DNA of 6,359 bases from Pseudomonadota bacterium. GTDB taxonomy: Bacteria; Pseudomonadota; Alphaproteobacteria; Rickettsiales; UBA1997. The translations under genes and the position numbers were made by a program. Shown one piece after another: positions 1 to 4,988 of the stretch (positions are counted from its first letter, which is position 1; each line of letters starts with the position of its first letter). The notes below the pieces were generated by a model, which was not told the DNA's origin, searched no databases, and worked only from the letters and a program-made list of their open reading frames with translations. The stretch spans positions 1 to 6,359 of the forward strand of contig RFXY01000061.1 in NCBI GenBank assembly GCA_009921385.1, given 5' to 3'.

Positions 1-5
1 CTTGA

Positions 6-33
6 ATATTATTTTATTTTATTTGTATGTCAA
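6..33 (-). promoter_or_regulatory. Possible sigma-70 promoter reading off the left edge
   Basis: Read on the minus strand, a perfect TTGACA (28-33) is followed after 16 bases by TAATAT (6-11), which matches the -10 consensus at four of six positions. It lies just beyond the stop of rimB and would drive a minus-strand gene left of the window. The surrounding sequence is almost pure A/T, so -10-like strings arise easily by chance; the full TTGACA is the stronger part. The rest of the 69 bases left of rimB shows no gene and no GC-rich terminator hairpin. Confidence 0.35.
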
Positions 34-69
34 GTGATTTTTAAAAAATATTAATAATAAAAAATTATA

Positions 70-552
70 TTAAACTTGTTTATAAAGCTTGTTGATTTGT
101 TGTTTTTTTAACTTTCCTTGCACAAAAGATTTTGAGACATCAACTTGTATTTTGGCTTGTTTTAGGGCATCTCTGCCCAAAAGCATACGAAAAAACATTG
201 TGTCGCGATTTGCCAAACTTAAATGAGTGCAAATATTGATATTGCCAATTTTAATATTTGCCGAAATAAAAAATCTTTTTTCTTTTTTACCGCTAGAATC
301 CGAAACTAATCTTTTGTCAATCACAGGGGCAACACATTCTTTGACTAAACCCTGATTTTTCTGCAAAGGATGAATATGAAATTTGACATATTCAACCCCT
401 TCTAAGAAAAAATTTTCAATATTAAAAGCATGCAAAACCGATGTTTTTGCCCCAGTATCAATTTTGCCTTTAATGGCAGGTAAACCAAGAAAATCAAGGT
501 TAAACCATTCTTTCCAGCCAACTAAAAAAGTATTATTTATTTTTTTAATCAT
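70..552 (-). CDS. rimB: RimB-type aspartic protease-like protein (RimK-associated, COG4067 family)
   Basis: This is a small protein of the retropepsin-like family often annotated as ATP-dependent zinc protease or RimB. The family works with the ATP-grasp ligase RimK, which adds glutamates to ribosomal protein S6; RimB trims or modulates that modification in the cytoplasm. Family landmarks are clear: VGWKEW near the N-terminus, the retropepsin-like DTGAKTS at about residues 32-38 with the putative catalytic Asp, HAFNIE just after it, HPLQ, APVIDKR, and the second conserved block RMLLGRDAL at about 122-130. I chose the ATG at 552 (160 aa); a GTG at 564 in the same frame would add four residues. 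Either start lies inside the end of kdsB, so the two are probably translationally coupled. No rimK is visible in the window; it could lie to the left. Family assignment is secure. The biochemical role rests on studies of relatives and is less settled. Confidence 0.9.
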   Translation of the reverse strand: MIKKINNTFLVGWKEWFNLDFLGLPAIKGKIDTGAKTSVLHAFNIENFFLEGVEYVKFHIHPLQKNQGLVKECVAPVIDKRLVSDSSGKKEKRFFISANIKIGNINICTHLSLANRDTMFFRMLLGRDALKQAKIQVDVSKSFVQGKLKKQQINKLYKQV

Positions 553-1261
553 TTTCAACTGCACAAATTTGATTAGCCAATGTTAAATCTGCCATTGTAT
601 CAACCGAAATCGGGTGAGAATCTACTGTTTCAACAAAAATTTTAAGATTGTTTTCTAGGGCTCGTAATTGCTCGAGACCTTCTTGTTTTTCTAGCTTTGC
701 TGGTGGTAGACTAACAAATTTTTCTAGGGCAGATTTTTTATAGGCATAAATACCAATGTGGTGCAAATAATCGCTGGCTCCATACGGAATTGCACTTCTC
801 GAAAAATATAAAGCTTGTTTTTGCGAGCTCAAAGCTATTTTTACCACATTTGGATTATTTATTTGTTCTTTATCGGTGATTATTGAAGCCAAAGTGCCGA
901 TATCGCAATTTGGGTTTTGTAATAAATCAACACACTGCAAAATTAGTTGCGGATCAATATTTGGCAAGTCGCCCTGCAAATTTACCACAACATCGTGATT
1001 GGCACCGAGTTTTTGATAAGCCTCATAAATTCTGTCGGTGCCAGAAGGCAAATTTGGCTCGGTTAAAACATATTTGCCACCAATTTTGCTAATTTCGTTG
1101 GCAATTTCTAAACAATCGCAAGCCACCACCACTTCACAATTAGTTTTTTTAGCCTGTTGGTAAACTCTGCTAATCATAGTGAGCCCAGCAATTAGTGCCA
1201 AAGGTTTATTTGGTAGACGAGTTGATGCCATTCTGGCGGGAATAATAATAATTTTTTTCAT
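545..1261 (-). CDS. kdsB: 3-deoxy-manno-octulosonate cytidylyltransferase (CMP-Kdo synthetase)
   Basis: KdsB activates Kdo with CTP to give CMP-Kdo, the sugar donor for the inner core of lipopolysaccharide; it is a cytoplasmic enzyme. The 238 aa length is typical. The nucleotide-binding N-terminus IIPARMASTRLPNKPL carries the expected Arg10, Arg15 and Lys19. SGTDRIYEA follows at about 73-81, NLQGDLP at 94-100 contains the metal-binding Asp98, LYFSRSAIPYG lies at 151-161, HHIGIYAY at 167-174, LEQLRALE at 196-203, and VDTMADL near the end holds the second metal-binding Asp221. The Leu in QGDLP, where gammaproteobacterial enzymes have Glu, is to my knowledge the alphaproteobacterial form and not a defect. 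The ATG start is 19 bases downstream of the pabB stop; the end overlaps rimB. Its presence implies an organism that makes Kdo-containing LPS, unlike some reduced intracellular alphaproteobacteria that have lost it. Confidence 0.97.
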   Translation of the reverse strand: MKKIIIIPARMASTRLPNKPLALIAGLTMISRVYQQAKKTNCEVVVACDCLEIANEISKIGGKYVLTEPNLPSGTDRIYEAYQKLGANHDVVVNLQGDLPNIDPQLILQCVDLLQNPNCDIGTLASIITDKEQINNPNVVKIALSSQKQALYFSRSAIPYGASDYLHHIGIYAYKKSALEKFVSLPPAKLEKQEGLEQLRALENNLKIFVETVDSHPISVDTMADLTLANQICAVEND

Positions 1262-1280
1262 ATTTTTAGAAAAATAATTG

Positions 1281-2618
1281 TTAAGATAATAAATTTTTTA
1301 GGGCAGAACTTTTGATTTCGACTTCTAACAATTCTTGCTTAGGGTCAGAAGCATAGGTGATGCCACCTCCTGCTTGAAATTCGAACTGGTTTTTTTGCAA
1401 AAGTAAGGTGCGAATGACCACCGCTAAATTGAGCTGTTTTTTGCCAATAAACCCAAGGCAACCACTATAAATGCCTCGATGTTGTTGTTCGTATTGATGA
1501 GCAACTTTTATTGCTTCTAGTTTGGGGGCACCCGTCATCGAACCCGGTGGAAAGCAAGCTTGCAACAATTTAATATAACTATTTTTATGAGCTAATTTGC
1601 CAGTGATGCTTGAAACCAAATGATGCAAATTTTTATAACTTTGCAACTCAAATAATTTTGGCACCTGCACACTATTTGCCACACAAACTTTGGCTAAATC
1701 GTTTCGCATTAAATCGGTTATCATTAAATTTTCTGCCTTGTCTTTGCTAGAATTTTGTAATATTTTTTGCTGTTCTAAATCGGATTTTTTATTTTTTTTG
1801 CTAGCGATGGTGCCTTTAATTGGCTGGGTAAGAATATTTTTGCCGTTGGCTTGCAAAAACAATTCGGGACTGGCAGAAACCACAAAAGTTTCATCAAAAA
1901 CCGCAAAGCTTGCATAATTGGCCGGGCTGGTTTGCATTAATTTGGCAAATAAATTAAAAGCTAAGTGATGATTAATGGCAAAATCAAGCGAACCATAAAA
2001 TTTACGAGTAAGATTGGTTTGAAATAAATCTCCTGCTTGAATTTTTTGTTTAATATCGACAATTGCTTGTAAATATTGCTCGTCGGTAAAATTAGAAGAA
2101 ATATTTTGAGCCTTAGGAAAAATATCGCCCTTGGGAGAAATATCGCCCTTGGGAGAAATATCGCCCTTAGGAAAAATATCGCAATACACATCATTTGGCG
2201 TTAACGACAAAATAAAATCGAGATATTGTTGATTTTGAGATTTAGCAATTAATATTTTTTTGCTATGATTAAATTCTAGCACCAAGCCAAAATTTTGCAA
2301 AAAAACTGCAGGAGATTGTAATTGCCCAAGAATTGATTGCCGATTATGGCAAAAACTGATTTTTTCGAGAGCGGAAATATTTTCATAAGCAAAATAGCCA
2401 AACCAAGTTTTTTGGTTATTTGTGAAAATTTTATCTAGCGATGCAAAATTTTCAAGTATGATTTTTTCTTGCGGAAATAAAGCCAAAAAAGAGCGAGAAT
2501 TAGCGACTTGTTGCCACAAAGCAGAATAGAGAAAAACTAAATTTTCTTGGTAATTAACAAGCACTTTTTTTAGCAATAATAAAGGGTCTTGCCAAGCAAT
2601 TCGTTTAGTGAAAGACAT
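1281..2618 (-). CDS. pabB: Aminodeoxychorismate synthase component I
   Basis: PabB joins chorismate and amide nitrogen to give 4-amino-4-deoxychorismate, the first step to p-aminobenzoate and folate; a PabA glutaminase normally supplies ammonia. The C-terminal chorismate-binding domain (about 180-445) is well marked: AGDLFQTN, PIKGT at about 266-270, ENLMITDLMRNDL at 296-308, CFPPGSMTGAPK at 355-366, GIYSGCLGFI at 382-391 and AGGGITYASDP near the end. PIKGT favours PabB; anthranilate synthase TrpE has PIAGT, with Ala where PabB has the reactive Lys. There is no fused PabA or PabC domain. I chose the ATG at 2618, which shares its A with the tpiA stop (TGATG); a TTG one codon upstream is also possible. 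An unusual four-copy GDI(F/S)PK repeat sits at residues 146-169, in the linker between the N-terminal part and the catalytic core. TrpE is the main alternative but less likely. Confidence 0.92.
   Translation of the reverse strand: MSFTKRIAWQDPLLLLKKVLVNYQENLVFLYSALWQQVANSRSFLALFPQEKIILENFASLDKIFTNNQKTWFGYFAYENISALEKISFCHNRQSILGQLQSPAVFLQNFGLVLEFNHSKKILIAKSQNQQYLDFILSLTPNDVYCDIFPKGDISPKGDISPKGDIFPKAQNISSNFTDEQYLQAIVDIKQKIQAGDLFQTNLTRKFYGSLDFAINHHLAFNLFAKLMQTSPANYASFAVFDETFVVSASPELFLQANGKNILTQPIKGTIASKKNKKSDLEQQKILQNSSKDKAENLMITDLMRNDLAKVCVANSVQVPKLFELQSYKNLHHLVSSITGKLAHKNSYIKLLQACFPPGSMTGAPKLEAIKVAHQYEQQHRGIYSGCLGFIGKKQLNLAVVIRTLLLQKNQFEFQAGGGITYASDPKQELLEVEIKSSALKNLLS
2111..2182 (-). repeat. 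Four-copy 18-base in-frame tandem repeat inside pabB
   Basis: Four exactly adjoining 18-base units lie at 2111-2128, 2129-2146, 2147-2164 and 2165-2182. On the plus strand the two outer units are identical (ccttaggaaaaatatcgc) and the two inner units are identical (ccttgggagaaatatcgc), giving an A-B-B-A order; A and B differ at two positions. The period is a multiple of three, so pabB stays in frame and gains the hexapeptide GDI(F/S)PK repeated, with Cys replacing Gly in the first copy. One of the two differences changes Phe to Ser and the other is silent (CCT/CCC). The array lies in a presumed linker, where length changes should be tolerated. Confidence 0.97.
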
Positions 2619-3469
2619 CAATTTAAACCAGATTCGACAATCTTTAAAAATTCAATAGCATCTAGACTCGCCTTGCCAATTAGCAAACCATCGATACCTT
2701 TAATTTGCATAATGTTTTGAGAACTAGCAGAATCAACCGAACCGCCATATAAAACTGCAAAAGATAGTTGTGGTTGCAATTGTTGAAGTTTGTTTCTGAT
2801 GGCATCGATAACTTCTTGTATTTGCTGTATTGTGGCGGTGTTACCTGTGCCAATCGCCCAAATTGGCTCATAAGCAATGATAATTGTTTGATCTTCTCCA
2901 ACTTGATTTGGCAAAGATTCTACCAGTTGTTGCAAGATAAAATCAAGATAATCTCCCTGCTCTCTTTTCTCTTTATTTTCACCAATGCAAATGATGGGAG
3001 TTATTTTGTGATCTAAAGCAATTGATGCTTTTAAAGAAATAATTTGGTTGGTTTCGGCATTTAAAGCTCTTCTTTCAGAATGCCCAACCAGCACAAACTC
3101 GCAATTGACATCTTTTAGCATTTTCACACTAATATTGCCTGTAAAAGAGCCATTTAGTTGATAATGACAATCTTGAGCCCCAATTTTAATTGGCCTGCTT
3201 TGATAGACATATTTGATGATTTCGTCAGTAGAAAAATCTTTGGAAGATCTATGCTCTTGCTGTGCCACATATTCAAGAAACTCAAAACCATCTTCAACTA
3301 ATTCAGAATCAAGCTGATCTAGCAAAGTGTTGGGTGGACACATAATAAGGGTGGGCGGTTCTTTATTTTCACTGATATTGTTGCAATTTTCATAAAAATC
3401 TTCGAGCCAATTTTCGAGTTCTTGAAAACTATTGTTCATTTTCCAGTTTGCTATGAAATATTTTTCCAT
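2618..3469 (-). CDS. tpiA: Triosephosphate isomerase
   Basis: TpiA interconverts dihydroxyacetone phosphate and glyceraldehyde 3-phosphate in glycolysis and gluconeogenesis. All catalytic landmarks are present: FIANWKMN with Asn8 and Lys10, the histidine block VLVGHSERR with His130, and AYEPIWAIGTG with the catalytic Glu201 followed by the flexible loop 6. YGGSV at 241-245 and LLIGKASL at 262-269 form the phosphate-binding end. At 283 aa it is about 30 longer than usual. The extra length is mostly an acidic, hydrophilic insertion at about residues 62-92, between the second strand region and the IKIGAQDCHY strand, away from the catalytic motifs. In the phosphate-binding GGASL block the second Gly is Lys (IGKASL), a non-standard residue there. 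The start overlaps the end of rnd by 19 bases, and the TGA stop shares one base with the pabB ATG, so coupling is likely on both sides. The identification is firm. Confidence 0.97.
   Translation of the reverse strand: MEKYFIANWKMNNSFQELENWLEDFYENCNNISENKEPPTLIMCPPNTLLDQLDSELVEDGFEFLEYVAQQEHRSSKDFSTDEIIKYVYQSRPIKIGAQDCHYQLNGSFTGNISVKMLKDVNCEFVLVGHSERRALNAETNQIISLKASIALDHKITPIICIGENKEKREQGDYLDFILQQLVESLPNQVGEDQTIIIAYEPIWAIGTGNTATIQQIQEVIDAIRNKLQQLQPQLSFAVLYGGSVDSASSQNIMQIKGIDGLLIGKASLDAIEFLKIVESGLN
3195..3287 (-). other. Lineage-type insertion in TPI (codons of about residues 62-92)
   Basis: Compared with the usual TPI layout, where about ten residues link the CPP strand region to the (I/V)K(I/V)GAQ strand, this stretch adds about 30 residues. 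It includes EYVAQQEHRSSKDF and a TDEIIKYVYQ segment that could form a helix. It has no in-frame stop, no obvious internal repeat and no long inverted repeat, so I see no trace of a palindromic insert. The boundaries are approximate because they come from memory of the family, not from an alignment. Confidence 0.6.
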
Positions 3470-4560
3470 TGTTGTATAATATTTTCGATTTTAGATCCAA
3501 ATAAATTATATCGCCAATTACCGATAATATCAAGTAAATTAATTGGTTTATTGCTAATAAAATCACTAATAATTTTATTAATATGTTTATTAGAAAGCAA
3601 GAATTGTTGACAAATATTTTTTGTTTCCGCCAGTTCTTGAGCAATTTTCTTTAAGGTTTTTTGTTTTTTTAAAATATCATTGCTGTAATAATAATATTGA
3701 TCGGCATCTGTTAAATAGTTTTTATTGATAAAATCAATAACCATATTTTGGTTTAAATTATTTTTTACCAAATTTGAGTTGTTGATAAAATCAACAAAAT
3801 CGTCATCTTTTAACACTTTTTGCCGACTTACATTTTGAATTTTTGCCCACTTTTCACGTAATAAAACCAGATTAATTAATGATTGATGATGTGGCAGGTT
3901 GTTTTTATGCAAAATTTTATTGACCAAATGAAAGCAATCGGGATTTTCTATTTCATCGATAAATTTAGTCATTTCTTCAAAAAATCCAGGCAACTTTTGA
4001 TTTTTTTGCAAATTTTTTTGTAATTTTTCATAAACATTTTGCAAATCAAGCACATCACCCACAGCATAATCAAGCTGTTCTTTACTTAGTGGCCTTTGTC
4101 GCCAATCGCTATTTTGCTGATCTTTGTTGAGTTTTTTATGCAAAGTTTTTTGCAATAAATTGGCATAACCGATATTAAAATCAAAACCGCAAAAATTTGC
4201 CATAATTTGAGTGTCGACAATATTTTTTGGCTTTGCCTGAATATAATGATAAAATATTTGCACATCTTGTAAAGCAGAATGCATAATTTTGATAATTTTT
4301 TCATCTAAAATAATTTGCCAAAAATCAAGCAAACACAAGCCCGCCAAACAATCAATAAGCACAATATTAACTTGTTTTTTGTGGGTAAAAGCCACTTGCA
4401 ACAAGCATAATTGCGGGTAATAAGTGCTTTGACGATAAAACTCACTATCAACAGCCAAGCAAGTTTGCTGTTTTAAAATCACCAATATTTCAGCAAGTTG
4501 TTGCTGATTATTAATATAAGAAATTTTTGGTTTTTTGCGATTAAAAAAGAAAAAGAACAT
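3451..4560 (-). CDS. rnd: Ribonuclease D
   Basis: RNase D is a 3'-5' exoribonuclease that trims tRNA and other stable RNA precursors. The DEDDy exonuclease motifs are all visible: Exo I as VDSEFYRQSTYYPQL with Asp38 and Glu40, Exo II as HSALQDVQIF with Asp99, and Exo III as YAVGD with Tyr165 and Asp169, preceded by DWRQRPL. After about residue 215 an HRDC-like RNA-binding region can be recognised (LVLLREKWAKIQNVSRQKVLKD), followed by a lysine- and asparagine-rich C-terminal part. The 369 aa length fits the family. It is the first gene of the five-gene minus-strand operon and starts 102 bases from the divergent rpmE. The ATG is followed by five Phe codons, MFFFFFNRKK, which looks like a product of base composition. 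The end overlaps tpiA by 19 bases. The C-terminal half is diverged and holds a short internal repeat (DFINNSN / DFINKN). Confidence 0.95.
   Translation of the reverse strand: MFFFFFNRKKPKISYINNQQQLAEILVILKQQTCLAVDSEFYRQSTYYPQLCLLQVAFTHKKQVNIVLIDCLAGLCLLDFWQIILDEKIIKIMHSALQDVQIFYHYIQAKPKNIVDTQIMANFCGFDFNIGYANLLQKTLHKKLNKDQQNSDWRQRPLSKEQLDYAVGDVLDLQNVYEKLQKNLQKNQKLPGFFEEMTKFIDEIENPDCFHLVNKILHKNNLPHHQSLINLVLLREKWAKIQNVSRQKVLKDDDFVDFINNSNLVKNNLNQNMVIDFINKNYLTDADQYYYYSNDILKKQKTLKKIAQELAETKNICQQFLLSNKHINKIISDFISNKPINLLDIIGNWRYNLFGSKIENIIQQWKNIS
3724..3738. repeat. Short palindrome in rnd, copy 1
   Basis: ATTGATAAAATCAAT has 6-base arms around AAA. Read in the rnd frame it encodes IDFIN. A near-identical copy lies 57 bases away at 3781-3795. 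The most likely cause is a repeated peptide in the protein. Confidence 0.6.
3781..3795. repeat. Short palindrome in rnd, copy 2
   Basis: GTTGATAAAATCAAC matches the copy at 3724-3738 except for a compensated end pair: A-T at the ends there, G-C here. It also has 6-base arms around AAA and encodes VDFIN in rnd. The paired change keeps both the palindrome and the peptide type. Confidence 0.6.
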
Positions 4561-4572
4561 TAAAAATAGTTA

Positions 4573-4591
4573 TTGACAAATATTTGACAAA
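4573..4591. repeat. TTGACAAA direct repeat, 11-base period, in the divergent control region
   Basis: Two copies of TTGACAAA, at 4573-4580 and 4584-4591, are spaced 11 bases apart, about one helical turn. The join contains the perfect 10-base palindrome CAAATATTTG (4577-4586). On the plus strand each copy contains a perfect -35 hexamer. On the minus strand the repeat falls in the likely leader of rnd. It could be an operator, a duplicated -35 element, or chance in AT-rich DNA. Confidence 0.6.
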
Positions 4592-4601
4592 ATGCCAAAA
4601 T
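4573..4601 (+). promoter_or_regulatory. Tentative promoter for rpmE-bioH-recO
   Basis: A perfect TTGACA (4573-4578) is followed after 17 bases by CAAAAT (4596-4601), which matches the -10 consensus at four of six positions. A better -10 hexamer, TATATT, lies at 4612-4617, but it is 22 bases from the second TTGACA (4584-4589) and has no good -35 of its own. Some promoter must serve rpmE here, because the neighbouring gene on the left runs the other way. The exact element is uncertain. Confidence 0.35.
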
Positions 4602-4627
4602 GATAGCATTGTATATTCTCTTGTAAA
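4600..4627 (-). promoter_or_regulatory. Likely promoter of the rnd-tpiA-pabB-kdsB-rimB operon
   Basis: On the minus strand TTTACA (4622-4627, five of six matches) is followed after 16 bases by TATCAT (4600-4605, five of six). A TGC directly before the -10 gives the extended -10 pattern TGNTATCAT. Transcription would begin near 4593, giving a leader of about 33 bases before the rnd ATG. This leader would contain the TTGACAAA direct repeat read on its other strand. The element overlaps the probable rpmE promoter region, so the two directions may compete for RNA polymerase. Confidence 0.5.
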
Positions 4628-4662
4628 GAAATATTTTTTCAACAAATAAAACTAATTTTTTT

Positions 4663-4941
4663 ATGTCTACTCAAGCCGGCAAACAAGCAAAAGCAACCAC
4701 TAAAACTCAAAAAGCTCCATTAGAAGGCATCAATCCAAAACAACACAAAGTAAAAGTTTTAAACACCGATGGCACTTTTTTTGAAATTCTTACCACTTGG
4801 GGCAAAGAAGATCAAACTCTGCACCTCGATCTTAGCCCAATAAATCATCCTGCTTGGCAAGATAAATCTTCACAAGTTGTGAATAGCAAAGATGCTCAAG
4901 TTTCTAAATTCAAAGAAAAATTCGGCGATTTTGATTTTTAA
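4663..4941 (+). CDS. rpmE: 50S ribosomal protein bL31 with an N-terminal extension
   Basis: bL31 sits in the central protuberance of the large subunit and helps bridge the two subunits. The body from about residue 23 follows the alphaproteobacterial pattern: INPKQHKVKV stands for the usual IHPxYHxIxV, then TDGTFFEILTTWGKEDQTLHLDLSPINHPAW, a variable VVNSKDAQ stretch, and the typical C-terminal VSKFKEKFGDF. There is no cysteine, so this is the zinc-free form. The first 18 or so residues (MSTQAGKQAKATTKTQKA) have no counterpart in the usual protein, which begins only a few residues before IHP. No in-frame ATG, GTG or TTG occurs between the first ATG and that point, so the extension seems real. 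It is rich in Lys, Ala, Thr and Gln, like flexible ribosomal tails. No Shine-Dalgarno motif precedes the ATG. The gene opens the plus-strand cluster. Confidence 0.93.
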   Translation: MSTQAGKQAKATTKTQKAPLEGINPKQHKVKVLNTDGTFFEILTTWGKEDQTLHLDLSPINHPAWQDKSSQVVNSKDAQVSKFKEKFGDFDF

Positions 4942-4948
4942 CAAAAAT

Positions 4949-4985
4949 TTTTGCTAGTTTGGTTAGCAAAATATAGCTAATTTTT
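4949..4985 (+). terminator. Competing hairpins between rpmE and bioH; possible weak terminator or attenuator
   Basis: The spacer holds two mutually exclusive stems. The first pairs TTTTGCTA (4949-4956) with TAGCAAAA (4964-4971), a perfect 8-base stem with a 7-base loop. The second pairs TTAGC (4963-4967) with GCTAA (4976-4980), a 5-base stem followed at once by TTTTT (4981-4985). The arm at 4963-4967 is needed by both. The layout resembles a small antiterminator/terminator pair that would lower expression of bioH and recO relative to rpmE. Both stems are AT-rich and the second is short, so termination would be weak at best. Confidence 0.35.
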
Positions 4986-4988
4986 ACA

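Noticed and set aside
40..75. Rho-independent terminator after rimB
   Set aside because: The stretch is A/T only, with no stem containing G-C pairs and no defined hairpin before a T run.
545..564. GTG at 564 as the rimB start
   Set aside because: It is possible, but the ATG at 552 adds no loss to the domain and gives a shorter overlap with kdsB; kept as an alternative in the entry.
2107..2185. CRISPR-like short repeat array
   Set aside because: The 18-base units adjoin with no spacers and keep the pabB frame; it is a coding tandem repeat.
1961..2194. Second open minus-strand frame across the pabB repeat
   Set aside because: The 18-base period keeps other frames open through the repeat, and the resulting peptide is a low-complexity string of Ile, Phe, Leu, Arg and Pro with no family likeness.
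1281..2618. Anthranilate synthase component I (TrpE) instead of PabB
   Set aside because: The PIKGT motif with Lys, and the absence of any tryptophan gene nearby, favour PabB.
2618..2620. TGA possibly read as Trp, as in some reduced genomes
   Set aside because: This TGA ends tpiA exactly where the family ends, at the pabB start, and Trp is encoded by TGG throughout.
3195..3287. Rickettsia palindromic element as the source of the TPI insertion
   Set aside because: I see no long inverted repeat in the segment, only short chance palindromes such as AGATCT.
4542..4560. Five-Phe run at the RNase D N-terminus as a signal or membrane anchor
   Set aside because: It is far too short for a membrane segment, is followed by NRKK, and fits base composition.
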